DNA of 64,000 bases, taken from JBLMYQ01 sp050260055. GTDB taxonomy: Bacteria; Bacillota; Clostridia; Acetivibrionales; UBA4821. The position numbers and the translations under genes are program-made. Under the pieces are notes generated by a model that worked only from the letters and a program-made list of their open reading frames with translations, did no database searches and had not been told where the DNA came from. Each line of letters starts with the position of its first letter. Position 1 is the first letter of the stretch. Location of the stretch: NCBI GenBank assembly GCA_050260055.1, contig JBLNBO010000005.1, positions 134,956 to 198,955 on the forward strand, read 5' to 3'. Below are positions 6,310 through 15,867 of this stretch, piece by piece.

Positions 6310-8388
6310 GTGCCTAGACAATTCTCGTTAGAAAAAACAAGAAATATAGGAATAATGGCTCACATAGATGCTGGAAAAACAACTACAACAGAAAGAATTC
6401 TGTTTTATACGGGTAAAGTACACAAATTGGGAGAAGTTCATGAAGGTGCTGCAACTATGGACTGGATGGAACAAGAGCAGGAGAGAGGTATAACAATTAC
6501 TTCCGCTGCTACTACCGCTGAGTGGAAAGACCATAGAATAAATATTATTGATACACCAGGGCACGTGGATTTTACCGTTGAGGTAGAGCGCTCTTTAAGG
6601 GTACTTGACGGAGCTGTTACTGTTTTTTGTGCAAAAGGTGGCGTTGAGCCGCAATCAGAAACAGTATGGAGGCAGGCTGACAATTATAGTGTTCCAAGGA
6701 TGGCTTATATCAATAAGATGGATATCATGGGAGCTGATTTCTTTAATGTTATCCAAATGATGAAGGATAGACTAAAAGCAAATCCTGTACCAATACAATT
6801 GCCTATAGGCAAGGAAGACCATTTCCAAGGAATAATTGACCTTGTAAAAATGAAAGCAGAGTACTATCTTGATGATCTTGGGAAAGAAATAGAAGAGAGA
6901 CCTATACCAGAAGATATGAAAGATATTGCTGATGAGTACAGGACTATACTTGTTGAAGCTATCGCTGACCAAGACGAAGAGCTTATGATGAAATATCTTG
7001 ATGGGAAAGAAATATCCGAAGAAGAAGTTATGAAAGCCATAAGAAACGCAACAATAGGCATAAACATTATTCCTGTTACGTGTGGTTCATCATACAAGAA
7101 TAAAGGCGTTCAGCCTCTTTTGGATGCTGTTGTAGCTTACATGCCTTCACCATTGGATATACCACCTGTAAGTGGAGTTTCAGCAGATAATGAAGAAGTA
7201 ATTGAGAGAAAAGCAGATGATAATGAACCATTGTCAGCATTGGCTTTTAAAATAATGACTGACCCATATGTGGGTAAGCTTTGCTTCTTTAGAGTATATT
7301 CTGGAACACTTACCTCAGGTTCTACAGTAATAAATACAACTAAAGGTAAAAAGGAAAGAATTGGTCGTTTGCTTCAGATGCATGCAAACCATAGAGAAGA
7401 AATAGATATGGTTTATGCTGGAGATATTGCTGCTGCAGTTGGGTTAAAGGATACTACAACAGGGGATACCCTATGTGCTGTAGATAATCAGGTTATACTT
7501 GAGTCTATGGAATTTCCGGAGCCAGTTATTCAGGTTGCAATAGAGCCTAAAAATAAAGCTGGTCAAGAAAAAATGGGTATTGCTCTTCAGAAATTGGCAG
7601 AAGAGGATCCTACATTTAAGACATTTACAAATCAGGAAACGGGGCAAACCATTATTGCTGGTATGGGAGAGCTTCATCTTGATATAATAGTTGACAGAAT
7701 GATGAGAGAGTTCAAGGTTGAAGCAAATGTAGGAAAACCACAGGTTGCTTATAAAGAGACAATCAAGAAAAAGGTTAAGCAGGAAGGCAAATTTATTCGC
7801 CAATCTGGTGGACGTGGTCAGTTTGGTCATGTCTGGATTGAGGTTGAACCTCAAGAGCCAGGAGTTGGTTATGAATTTGTAAACAAGATTGTAGGAGGAG
7901 CTATTCCTAAAGAATATATTCCTGCAGTTGATGAGGGTATAAGAGATGCAATGAATAGCGGCGTTTTGGGTGGATATGAGGTTATTGATTTGAAGGTAAC
8001 CTTGGTAGACGGTTCATTCCATGAGGTTGACTCTTCAGAAATGGCATTTAAAATAGCTGGCTCAATGGCATTTAAAGATGCTTGCAAAAAAGCTGACCCT
8101 GCATTGCTTGAACCTATAATGAGAGTTGATGTTGTTGTTCCTGAGGAATATATGGGAGATGTAATTGGTGATATTAACTCGCGCAGAGGTCGTATGGAAG
8201 GTATGGAAGCTAGATCAGGGGCACAGGTTATAAAATCCTTTGTTCCATTATCTGAGATGTTTGGATATGCTACTGACCTTCGCTCAAAGACACAGGGGAG
8301 AGGAATATACACAATGCAGTTTGACCATTATGAGGATGTTCCTAAATCAATCAGAGAGAGTATCGTAACAGCATCCCCAAAAGAATAA
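6310..8388 (+). CDS. fusA: Elongation factor G
   Basis: The ribosomal translocase GTPase. The 692-residue product shows G1 (AHIDAGKT, residues 17-24), DTPGHVD, NKMD, and the domain IV-V segment with RGQFGHVWIE and the C-terminal TQGRGIYTMQFDHYE. The start is GTG with AAAGGAGGAG at 6296-6304. No signs of a resistance-type or accessory EF-G. Third translation factor gene in the str operon, 128 bp after rpsG. Confidence 0.98.
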   Translation: MPRQFSLEKTRNIGIMAHIDAGKTTTTERILFYTGKVHKLGEVHEGAATMDWMEQEQERGITITSAATTAEWKDHRINIIDTPGHVDFTVEVERSLRVLDGAVTVFCAKGGVEPQSETVWRQADNYSVPRMAYINKMDIMGADFFNVIQMMKDRLKANPVPIQLPIGKEDHFQGIIDLVKMKAEYYLDDLGKEIEERPIPEDMKDIADEYRTILVEAIADQDEELMMKYLDGKEISEEEVMKAIRNATIGINIIPVTCGSSYKNKGVQPLLDAVVAYMPSPLDIPPVSGVSADNEEVIERKADDNEPLSALAFKIMTDPYVGKLCFFRVYSGTLTSGSTVINTTKGKKERIGRLLQMHANHREEIDMVYAGDIAAAVGLKDTTTGDTLCAVDNQVILESMEFPEPVIQVAIEPKNKAGQEKMGIALQKLAEEDPTFKTFTNQETGQTIIAGMGELHLDIIVDRMMREFKVEANVGKPQVAYKETIKKKVKQEGKFIRQSGGRGQFGHVWIEVEPQEPGVGYEFVNKIVGGAIPKEYIPAVDEGIRDAMNSGVLGGYEVIDLKVTLVDGSFHEVDSSEMAFKIAGSMAFKDACKKADPALLEPIMRVDVVVPEEYMGDVIGDINSRRGRMEGMEARSGAQVIKSFVPLSEMFGYATDLRSKTQGRGIYTMQFDHYEDVPKSIRESIVTASPKE

Positions 8389-8427
8389 AAACCTATTGCA
8401 TTTGAGACAAACACAGTATAAAATTAT

Positions 8428-8653
8428 CCTGCAAATAAAAGCAGGTAATAAATGTATGTAAAGGTAAAGACCTTAAGCATAAACAGATTTCTTAGATTCG
8501 TTAGCATATGAATTTTAGAAATCGTTATCCAGGTTCATATTGTCACTTATTTGCCACTTGAAAGGTGGAATATTAGTGGCAGTAGACATCGGATAAAAAT
8601 TAAGCCTACAATCAGGCACAAAAATAAATGAAAACGCAGAAACAACCGTTTTC
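8428..8653 (+). other. Multi-hairpin spacer/leader before tuf
   Basis: The 290-bp fusA-tuf spacer has no gene but several inverted repeats: CCTGC/GCAGG (8428-8445), AAGGT/ACCTT (8461-8474), a 14-base stem with two mismatches (8486-8499 with 8510-8523), GCCACT/AGTGGC (8553-8580) and GAAAACG/CGTTTTC (8630-8653). The fourth competes with a smaller CCAC/GTGG hairpin inside it. None ends in a T run, so these are leader structures or RNA-processing sites rather than a terminator. No known riboswitch class was recognised. Confidence 0.5.
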
Positions 8654-8678
8654 GTAATAATGAGGAGGAATTTTAGAG

Positions 8679-9881
8679 ATGGCAAAAGCTAAATATGAAA
8701 GAACCAAACCGCACGTAAATATTGGAACAATCGGTCATGTTGACCATGGTAAGACTTCTTTGACAGCGGCTATAACAAAAGTACTTGGTTTTCAAGGAAA
8801 AGCTCAGTACACAGCATATGACCAAATTGATAAGGCTCCAGAAGAAAAAGAAAGAGGTATTACAATCTCTACAGCTCACGTTGAATACGAAACAGACAAT
8901 AGACACTATGCACACGTTGACTGCCCAGGACACGCTGACTATGTTAAGAACATGATAACAGGAGCTGCTCAGATGGATGGAGCTATCCTCGTTGTATCAG
9001 CAGCTGATGGCCCAATGCCACAAACAAGAGAACATATACTTCTTGCTAGACAGGTTGGCGTTCCTCACATAGTTGTATTCTTAAACAAATGTGATATGGT
9101 TGATGATGAAGAATTAATAGAACTTGTTGAAATGGAACTCAGAGAGCTATTAAGCAAATATGAATTCCCTGGTGATGATATTCCGATTATTAGAGGTTCA
9201 GCTCTTGTTGCATTAGAATCATCAGCTACTTCAGTTGATGCTCCTGAATATCAACCAATAATGAAGTTGATGGAAGCTGTTGACTCCTTTATACCAACAC
9301 CTGAAAGAGCAACTGACAAACCGTTCTTAATGCCTGTTGAAGATGTATTTACAATCACAGGTCGTGGAACTGTTGCTACTGGTAGAGTTGAAAGAGGAAC
9401 AATTAAAGTTTCTGAAGAAGTTGAAATTGTTGGTATGACAGAGGAAACAAAAAAGACAGTTGTAACAGGCGTTGAAATGTTCAGAAAATTGCTTGATTCT
9501 GCTATGGCTGGAGATAACATTGGAGCACTCCTTAGAGGTGTTCAAAGAAATGATATCGAAAGAGGACAGGTTCTTGCAAAACCAGGTTCAATCAAACCAC
9601 ACACACACTTCAAAGGTCAGGTTTACATCTTGACTAAAGAAGAAGGTGGAAGACATACACCATTTTTCAATGGTTACAGACCTCAGTTCTATTTCAGAAC
9701 AACTGACGTTACAGGTGTTATCGATTTGCCACAAGGAACAGAAATGATTATGCCTGGTGACAATATCACAATGACAATCAAACTTATTACTCCTATCGCT
9801 ATCGAAGAAGGACTCAGATTCGCTATTCGTGAAGGTGGAAGAACAGTTGGTTCCGGAGTTGTTACATCAGTTATTGAATAA
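8679..9881 (+). CDS. tuf: Elongation factor Tu
   Basis: Delivers aminoacyl-tRNA to the ribosome. The 400-residue product has GHVDHGKT (residues 19-26), DCPGHADYVKNM, NKCDMVDDEE and the domain II-III landmarks. AGGAGGAATTTT precedes the ATG. It is the last gene of the str operon and is closed by a strong terminator, though the long structured spacer suggests partly separate expression. Confidence 0.98.
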   Translation: MAKAKYERTKPHVNIGTIGHVDHGKTSLTAAITKVLGFQGKAQYTAYDQIDKAPEEKERGITISTAHVEYETDNRHYAHVDCPGHADYVKNMITGAAQMDGAILVVSAADGPMPQTREHILLARQVGVPHIVVFLNKCDMVDDEELIELVEMELRELLSKYEFPGDDIPIIRGSALVALESSATSVDAPEYQPIMKLMEAVDSFIPTPERATDKPFLMPVEDVFTITGRGTVATGRVERGTIKVSEEVEIVGMTEETKKTVVTGVEMFRKLLDSAMAGDNIGALLRGVQRNDIERGQVLAKPGSIKPHTHFKGQVYILTKEEGGRHTPFFNGYRPQFYFRTTDVTGVIDLPQGTEMIMPGDNITMTIKLITPIAIEEGLRFAIREGGRTVGSGVVTSVIE

Positions 9882-9891
9882 TTATTAAATT

Positions 9892-9927
9892 AAAAAAATC
9901 TACGCACTTTCATGCGTAGATTTTTTT
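9892..9927 (+). terminator. Terminator after tuf
   Basis: An A-run, ATCTACGCA pairing with TGCGTAGAT across CTTTCA, then a T-run; symmetric, so it could also serve the small minus-strand gene that ends at 9952. Confidence 0.9.
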
Positions 9928-9951
9928 GTTGTAAGAAAACAAGATATTTTC

Positions 9952-10116
9952 TTAAAGTTCATCTTCGTTCATATAATTTTCTGTATCGCCTGGCGGGGCC
10001 GTGAGCTCCATAAGTTTGGGGTAAGCGGCATCGAAAAAGCCTAATGCTTCTTGTACTTCCCGAGCGACAGTGGCTTCAATTTTTTCTTCTGATAGGGTTT
10101 GGCTACTATTAGCCAC
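9952..10116 (-). CDS. Small hypothetical protein, 54 aa
   Basis: GTG start preceded on the minus strand by GGGAGGAG (10122-10129) at ideal spacing. The product opens MANSSQTLSEEKIEATVARE, has a short amphipathic helix and an acidic C-terminus (DTENYMNEDEL). No domain recognised and no membrane segment. Codon use (CGG, CCC, CCG, GCC) is visibly more GC-rich than the flanking genes, which hints at transfer or a distinct expression class. It converges on tuf and shares the tuf terminator. The good ribosome binding site and clean frame argue that it is real. Confidence 0.55.
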   Translation of the reverse strand: MANSSQTLSEEKIEATVAREVQEALGFFDAAYPKLMELTAPPGDTENYMNEDEL

Positions 10117-10413
10117 ATAAGCTCCTCCCTTCGATTGAATTAAATAAGAATTTAAACTTATATTCCCCCTTTACAAAATTTTGTAATGGATAAACTATAG
10201 TTATAATTTACAGATGATATGAAATAGATTCTAATATAAATTATTAAATTGGTCAATGATGTTAAAATATTTGACTTAGTAAACTAATCCAAATAAAATA
10301 TAATTGGAAAATCAAGAGATAACGAAAGGATGTCAACACAGTATTGGCGTAAAATGGATTCTTAAAAATTGTGAATTTATTGTTTTATTATCATTAGTAG
10401 AATGGAGATACAT

Positions 10414-11472
10414 ATGGAAAAGAAGAAAGTTAATTATAAAAAAATCGGAATAATTACCGTGGCGTTGGTACTGGTAGGCTTGAGCGGGTTGATTTATGCC
10501 AATTCTGGGAAAATCCTTACAGTTCTTACACCTTTTATTATGGGACTTGTAATAGCATATTTGCTAAATCCCCTTGTTAAAATGCTTGAGGCAAGGAAGG
10601 TGTCTAGAGGTATAGCAATTGCATTAATCGGGCTGGTGTTTTTGATAATTATATCTATTTTGTTGAGTTTATTCATTCCTCTGCTTTACTCAAATATTGT
10701 GGACCTGATTTCAAATATTCCAAAATACACTAAGCATTATGAAAATGTTGCCAACTGGTTTCAGACCAAAGTGAACTACAGTAATATGCCGGTGCAGGTT
10801 AAAGATATTTTGGTTTCGCAGACCAAGAATAATCTTGCTTATATTGAAGGGATTTTGCTTGCTGTGCTAAAGAATTCCCTCAGCGCAGTAGGAAGTATTT
10901 TTTCATTCTTTCTAAATTTCCTTATGGCTATATTTTTAGCATATTATTTTCTCAAAGATTTGGATCTATTTAAAATGCAGATTGAAAAACTAATCCCCAG
11001 AAGATGGCGAGGAGGAGTAAGCGTAACGGCAGGAGAGATAAATGTTATAATTTCAAAATATATACAAGGACAGCTTGTAATAGTTGCAATAGTTGCAATT
11101 ATGGAAACAGTAGGTCTTGCGGTATGCGGAGTAAAGTACTTTATTATATTGGGTTTAATCGGAGGCCTAGCAAATTTAATCCCATATTTCGGGCCTTTTA
11201 TAGGCGCTGCGCCCGCAGTTGCAATAGCATTTCTTGACTCACCGACTAAAGCATTATTCGCTCTTCTTGTATTTGTAATAGTTCAGCAAATTGATAATTC
11301 AATAATTTCTCCAAAAATAATGAGCGATTCAATAGGGTTGCATCCGGTAACAATAATTTTTGCGATATTATTTTTTGGCACTTTTTTTGGAATTTGGGGT
11401 CTTCTTATTGCAATCCCTATAACGGCTATAATAAAGGTGATTGGAAAGAAGGTTATTGAAAAAATAGTATGA
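10414..11472 (+). CDS. AI-2E family (UPF0118) membrane permease
   Basis: A 352-residue membrane protein with seven to eight helices and the family's central amphipathic region (about 75-150) and conserved C-terminal helices (GLIGGLANLIPYFGPFIGAAPA and DNSIISPKIMSDSIGLHP). Members export small molecules or sodium; the substrate here is unknown. The ATG at 10414 is favoured over an in-frame ATG at 10402 because the GGAG at 10404-10407 lies between them. The stop overlaps the next gene's ATG by four bases (ATGA), so the two are translationally coupled. Confidence 0.85.
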   Translation: MEKKKVNYKKIGIITVALVLVGLSGLIYANSGKILTVLTPFIMGLVIAYLLNPLVKMLEARKVSRGIAIALIGLVFLIIISILLSLFIPLLYSNIVDLISNIPKYTKHYENVANWFQTKVNYSNMPVQVKDILVSQTKNNLAYIEGILLAVLKNSLSAVGSIFSFFLNFLMAIFLAYYFLKDLDLFKMQIEKLIPRRWRGGVSVTAGEINVIISKYIQGQLVIVAIVAIMETVGLAVCGVKYFIILGLIGGLANLIPYFGPFIGAAPAVAIAFLDSPTKALFALLVFVIVQQIDNSIISPKIMSDSIGLHPVTIIFAILFFGTFFGIWGLLIAIPITAIIKVIGKKVIEKIV

Positions 11473-12605
11473 GAACAATTAAGTTTATACATACTGCGGA
11501 TATCCACATGGATATCCCTTTAACTTCATTAAATTCATTTAACAATGCTTCGGCAGAAAGAAGATATCAACAAAGAATTTTGTTTAAGAAGATTATTCAA
11601 ACCGCTGTTGATAAAGAAATTGATATGCTGCTTATTTCAGGTGACCTCTTCGAGCATGAATATACTTCGAAGGGGGCAATTTCTTTTCTGAATGAATGCT
11701 TCAATTCTATTCCAAATATCAGGGTTTTCATTAGTCCAGGGAATCATGACCCAATAGTTCGAAGTTCGTACTATTCTTTTTTTGAATGGGCACCAAATGT
11801 TCATATTTTTAACCATACAATTGAAGAGGTAGTTTTAGAAGAACTTGGAGTAAGCATATTTGGCACATGTTTTAATGATTTCCATGTTTATGAATCTGCT
11901 CTGAAAGATTTTGAAATTTTGAGTAAAAGCAGGACAAATATTTTGATATCACATGGGACGCTTGATTCTATTGGAGGACCAGAAGGTTATCACACTATTT
12001 ATTCTAAGGAGCTTGAAAAAGCAGGCTTTGATTATATTGCTCTCGGACATATTCATAGATATCTCCCGGAGCTTGCCGGCAAAAAGGCTTTTTATCCTGG
12101 AAGCCCTATGTCACTTGGATTTGATGAGCCAGGGCAGCATGGCATAATTTATGGGACATTAACAGGGAAAAGCTTAGAATACGAGTTTATTCCTATTGAC
12201 TTAAGGGAGTGCGTCACTCTCCAAATAGATATTAAGGGGTGTGCAACATCAGGGGAGGCAGTTTCAAAGATTATTTCGGAATGTGAAAATGTTTTAAGGC
12301 GTGATAATTACCATCGAATAATAATTGAAGGAATTGTGGAGCCTGAGGTTATCGAAGAAATTGAATATATCAAAAAAGCTGTTGAATCGCAAACCCAAGG
12401 GTATATGGCTCGCTATGATTTTAATCTTTCTTCTGGTTATGATTTGAAAGATATTTCTAAAGGTAATGACCTTAGAGCAATATTCGTAAGAAAAGTAATG
12501 TCAGAAATTGAAAATGCCAGTGATGAATTAGAAAGGCATCGGCATGAGATAATTATGCAAATAGGATTAAAGGCAATAGACGGGAAGAAGGTGAAATACC
12601 TTTGA
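11469..12605 (+). CDS. SbcD/YhaO-type metallophosphoesterase, DNA repair exonuclease
   Basis: A 378-residue calcineurin-like phosphoesterase of the Mre11/SbcD class. Metal-binding motifs are in order: HTADIHMD, SGDLFEHE, SPGNHDP, ISHGTLD and ALGHIHRY. It is the nuclease partner of the SMC-like ATPase encoded directly downstream, overlapping it by four bases (TTGA). Together they probably process DNA ends or hairpins, like SbcCD or B. subtilis YhaO/YhaN. The gene has no independent ribosome binding site and depends on coupling to the permease gene upstream. Confidence 0.88.
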   Translation: MRTIKFIHTADIHMDIPLTSLNSFNNASAERRYQQRILFKKIIQTAVDKEIDMLLISGDLFEHEYTSKGAISFLNECFNSIPNIRVFISPGNHDPIVRSSYYSFFEWAPNVHIFNHTIEEVVLEELGVSIFGTCFNDFHVYESALKDFEILSKSRTNILISHGTLDSIGGPEGYHTIYSKELEKAGFDYIALGHIHRYLPELAGKKAFYPGSPMSLGFDEPGQHGIIYGTLTGKSLEYEFIPIDLRECVTLQIDIKGCATSGEAVSKIISECENVLRRDNYHRIIIEGIVEPEVIEEIEYIKKAVESQTQGYMARYDFNLSSGYDLKDISKGNDLRAIFVRKVMSEIENASDELERHRHEIIMQIGLKAIDGKKVKYL

Positions 12606-14599
12606 GACTTGAAAAAATGAGAGTAAACGGTTTTGGTAAAATAACAGAAAAAGAGATTGAGCTTAATAGAAATTTAAATATAGTTTATGGGTCCAATGAA
12701 TCAGGCAAATCAACAATCCAAGCTTTTATTAAAGCTATGCTGTTTGGCTTGGGGAAAAACTTAAAAGCTGGAATACCGGAGAAAGAGAGATTCAGGCCTT
12801 GGAAAAGCAGAGAGTATGGAGGTATGCTGGAATATTCTCTTGATAATTTAAAAAAATTCAGCATTTGGAGAGATTTTGGCTCAAATCAGGTAAAGGTTAG
12901 TGATTCTGGGTATAAAGATATAACCAATGAGTTTGACAAAAGCAAAGCCGGAGGAGTCCTTTTTGCGCAAGAGCACCTAGGTATCAATTCTGTAATGTTT
13001 GAGAGTACATGCTTTATTTCGCAGCTTGGAATAAGGCTTGACTCGGAGAGAGAATTGCTGATGTCAGATAAAATAACCAACATGCTTGAAACAGGCAACG
13101 AAAATGTTTCATATATTCAGGCAGTAAAAGCTCTTGAAAAAGCATTAATTGAAGAAGTTGGAACTGATAGAACATCTGAAAGACCGCTTAATAAGATAAG
13201 AGAAAGAATTCATTTTCTGGAAAAAGAGAGGGCATCATTTGCAAGAATCCTTGAACGGACAAGAGTTCTCGAAGAAGAACTTGAAGAATTAAAGAGAAAC
13301 GAATTGGTTTTAAAGCATAAATTTATGGCGGTGGAAGCTTTATGCAATGGTATAAAAACAGAGCAGAAATTAAAGAGTATACAATCATCAGATAATAGAA
13401 TCGGTGAATTAAAATACAATTTGGAACAAAAAAAATCAGAAATCAGCCAAGTTTTAAGAAATATTCCATCTGGTTCTGCCGTTTTTGATGAAGATGTAGC
13501 CAACCATCTTACCAAACTTCAAAGCGAGATTGGAAAGATTGTAAGAAAGTTCAGCCTTTTGTTTGGCGGTGGAATGGGCATGCTGGTCTATGTGCTCGGA
13601 AGAAGTATTGTCATGAGGGATTTTCTAATTACGGATATTATTTTAGAAGCAGCAGCACTGATTATAATAATTGTTGGAATCGCTTTATATATTAAGCCTC
13701 TTATTACTGGTAAATCTGAAGTCAGGGATATATTATCTGCCGGTTCGGTAAAAACCATATCAGAATACTTTGAAAAGAAAAAGGAAATTCAGTTTCTTCT
13801 TGAAAAGAAGGGAATATTAGAGGAATCAGCTGAAATCATTCGCAGCCAGATTGGTTCAATATATGAAGAGAATAAATCAATTCCAGACTCAGGTGAAAGT
13901 TATAAAAATATTGATATTCAGGGAATTCCAGATAATATCATTGAAGAGATTAAATTAATACAATCGAGTGAGGTTGAAGCTTATTCTAAAGAAACAATAA
14001 ATCAGCTCAGAAAAGCTGAATTAAAGATAAATGGAGTAGAAACCGAAATCAAGATTTTATCAGAACAAGCGTCAAGGCTGCCAGAAATTGAAGAACAGCT
14101 AGAAGGAGAGAGGCAAGAAGAATTAAAACTAAAAGAATTTGCATGGTGCTTAACAAAAGCTAAAAAAATACTTGATGAAAGCAGCCAGGAGCTAAAAAAT
14201 AATACGACTCCGGAATTGTCTAATAGGATTTCAAGTACTGTTTATGACCTAACGAGAAGATATAACCATGTAAAAGCTGATGCTGGGGGCCAAGGAATAA
14301 AGATTATTCTGGAGGATGGAAACGTGATTCCACCAGAGCTGCTAAGCGGAGGGACAATAGACCAGGTATATTTTGCATTGAGAGTAGCAGGAATACAGAT
14401 GCTTTCAGAAAATGGAGAAACTTTGCCTCTTATTATAGATGAACCTTTTTCTCAGTTTGATGATGATAGGATTAAGCTGACTGCACAAATGTTAGGTAGA
14501 ATTTCAGAAAAGAATCAGGTAATAATATTCACTTGCAGGCAAAATGAAGTAGACCTCTTTTTAAAAGAGGTCCCCAGTGCTCAATTAATTAGACTTTAA
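12602..14599 (+). CDS. YhaN-like AAA ATPase with SMC-type coiled coils
   Basis: A 665-residue ABC/SMC-like ATPase starting at TTG after AAGGTGA. Walker A is GSNESGKST (residues 30-38). The C-terminal half has the signature LLSGGT and Walker B LIIDEPFSQFDDD. Between them are two coiled-coil arms interrupted near residues 325-365 by a hydrophobic hairpin (GGGMGMLVYVLG and ALIIIIVGIALYI) where SbcC would have a zinc hook. YhaN relatives are usually much longer. The membrane hairpin suggests the nuclease-ATPase complex is tethered to the membrane. Confidence 0.85.
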   Translation: MRLEKMRVNGFGKITEKEIELNRNLNIVYGSNESGKSTIQAFIKAMLFGLGKNLKAGIPEKERFRPWKSREYGGMLEYSLDNLKKFSIWRDFGSNQVKVSDSGYKDITNEFDKSKAGGVLFAQEHLGINSVMFESTCFISQLGIRLDSERELLMSDKITNMLETGNENVSYIQAVKALEKALIEEVGTDRTSERPLNKIRERIHFLEKERASFARILERTRVLEEELEELKRNELVLKHKFMAVEALCNGIKTEQKLKSIQSSDNRIGELKYNLEQKKSEISQVLRNIPSGSAVFDEDVANHLTKLQSEIGKIVRKFSLLFGGGMGMLVYVLGRSIVMRDFLITDIILEAAALIIIIVGIALYIKPLITGKSEVRDILSAGSVKTISEYFEKKKEIQFLLEKKGILEESAEIIRSQIGSIYEENKSIPDSGESYKNIDIQGIPDNIIEEIKLIQSSEVEAYSKETINQLRKAELKINGVETEIKILSEQASRLPEIEEQLEGERQEELKLKEFAWCLTKAKKILDESSQELKNNTTPELSNRISSTVYDLTRRYNHVKADAGGQGIKIILEDGNVIPPELLSGGTIDQVYFALRVAGIQMLSENGETLPLIIDEPFSQFDDDRIKLTAQMLGRISEKNQVIIFTCRQNEVDLFLKEVPSAQLIRL

Positions 14600-14970
14600 T
14601 TAAGTTTATCAGATATAAAGAGATATATTATGAGGCCAAGAAGGATTTCATCATCTATGCCGTCCTGAATAAGTAAGATAAATACAAATATCAATAATGC
14701 GTCATCGCTCTTTATAAAACTCATTATCCTATTTATTAGAGTTTGAAGGCTCTTGTTTAAATTATGTGGTTTATGAATATTTTTTTTAGGAATATGATTC
14801 TCTTGAACCAGATGGATGTCTTTTTCCATATGGTGTTTTTTTTCATTATAATCTAAGGGTGCAAAATCATTTGTCCTTTTACTTTTTTTCTCTGTATGAA
14901 TTCTGCTTATTTTTGAATCCTGGATATAAGCCTTATCGTTATAATTAATCTTGGCGCGTTGATTTTGCAT
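14596..14970 (-). CDS. Hypothetical protein with hydrophobic C-terminus
   Basis: A 124-residue protein with a basic, His/Lys-rich N-terminal two thirds and a hydrophobic C-terminus (DALLIFVFILLIQDGIDDE, then a second hydrophobic stretch). That pattern of ALLI...GIDDEILL occurs in small clostridial membrane-associated proteins, some linked to sporulation, but no function can be assigned. The ATG at 14970 is chosen over an in-frame upstream TTG. It lies one base after the upstream gene's TAG, with AAGGTAGTG as the ribosome binding site. It ends in a four-base overlap with the convergent ATPase gene. Confidence 0.6.
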   Translation of the reverse strand: MQNQRAKINYNDKAYIQDSKISRIHTEKKSKRTNDFAPLDYNEKKHHMEKDIHLVQENHIPKKNIHKPHNLNKSLQTLINRIMSFIKSDDALLIFVFILLIQDGIDDEILLGLIIYLFISDKLN

Positions 14971-14971
14971 T

Positions 14972-15340
14972 CTATTCACTACCTTCAATTTTAGTAAAGG
15001 TTTCCCAAAGATTTATCATTTTTAAAATCATGAGGCAATCGGCCAATTTATCCTTTTTTTTATCTGTTAAGTATGGTTTTAGAGAATTCAGCAGTTTTTC
15101 CCGGGGGTCATTGCTTTTTTGGGAGGTGTCTAAAACCTGTTTTATCTTAAAGAACATCTGCAGAGTTTCTGCATCAAAAGTACCGGATGAATCTTTATTC
15201 TCATCAGATTGTGAGTGTGAACTGTTTTCGGAATTTTGCTTTCCCAATAAGCTTAGCATATTTTTGATACTGTCTTGAGGGCTGCCTCCTGTTAACAGCT
15301 CTTTAATCTGACTCAGGTTTTTTTCCATGTCTTGATTCAT
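14972..15340 (-). CDS. Hypothetical protein, 122 aa
   Basis: A soluble, highly polar protein with a Ser/Asn/Asp-rich low-complexity stretch (about residues 38-55) between two helical segments. GGGGGTGAT precedes the ATG. It is followed one base later by the next gene, so the two form an operon. No domain recognised. Confidence 0.6.
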   Translation of the reverse strand: MNQDMEKNLSQIKELLTGGSPQDSIKNMLSLLGKQNSENSSHSQSDENKDSSGTFDAETLQMFFKIKQVLDTSQKSNDPREKLLNSLKPYLTDKKKDKLADCLMILKMINLWETFTKIEGSE

Positions 15341-15406
15341 ATTATCACCCCCGTAAAAATAGTTGCTAGTTAACTTACTCCATTTTAATAGAAGGAAAGA
15401 AGTTGA

Positions 15407-15733
15407 TTATTCAGCAATAGCTTGCATTAGAATCTCTATTGCCTTATTTCTATCTGAGTTAAGGAGTTTTTGAAAATCGGGGCTATTGAATTTTTCAATT
15501 ATAATAGATTTTTTAGAATCAGGAAGTGAATCAATCACTTTTCCTATATCAAATCCCATATTTTTTGGAACCCCTGATATTTTAGAAAAATCCTGGTTTA
15601 TTATTGCATTCTTTATATCATTAATATCATGGTTCTTAAGTATTTCAATTGCTTTATTAACAGATTGTGACATCTTCTTGTCCTCCACATTTGAGAACAT
15701 ACCCATCAGTTGATTTATTAACTTGTCATTCAT
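15407..15733 (-). CDS. Hypothetical helical protein, 108 aa
   Basis: Mostly helical, charged, with no signal peptide or membrane segment. The segment MNDKLINQLMGMF opens the protein. The upstream GTG at 15745 is part of the GGAGTGAT ribosome binding site, so the ATG at 15733 is used. First gene of a likely three-gene minus-strand operon (15733 to 14596), with a 66-bp gap before the next. A perfect palindrome lies 44 bp upstream. Confidence 0.55.
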   Translation of the reverse strand: MNDKLINQLMGMFSNVEDKKMSQSVNKAIEILKNHDINDIKNAIINQDFSKISGVPKNMGFDIGKVIDSLPDSKKSIIIEKFNSPDFQKLLNSDRNKAIEILMQAIAE

Positions 15734-15776
15734 ATAATTGATCACTCCTATAAGATTATTTAATAAATATGAAACT

Positions 15777-15806
15777 ATTCTGAGTATATTAAAATATACT
15801 CAGAAT
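15777..15806. promoter_or_regulatory. Perfect 13-bp palindrome, possible operator
   Basis: ATTCTGAGTATAT and ATATACTCAGAAT flank a TAAA centre. There is no T run, so it is not a terminator. It lies just upstream of the minus-strand small-protein operon, where an operator would be expected. Confidence 0.45.
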
Positions 15807-15867
15807 AAACAATGTTATGACTTTGGAATTTGCTTCATCCTATTCTGAAGGCAATTAAAGTGTTACA

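Noticed and set aside
7869..8312. 147-codon minus-strand frame inside fusA
   Set aside because: It lies entirely antisense to a clear EF-G gene, has no ribosome binding site, and its Ser/Ile/Pro-rich composition is what antisense reading of this gene would give.
10330..10365. 11-codon frame before the AI-2E permease gene
   Set aside because: The AAAGG before its ATG is only one base away, too close for initiation, and the peptide has no distinguishing feature.
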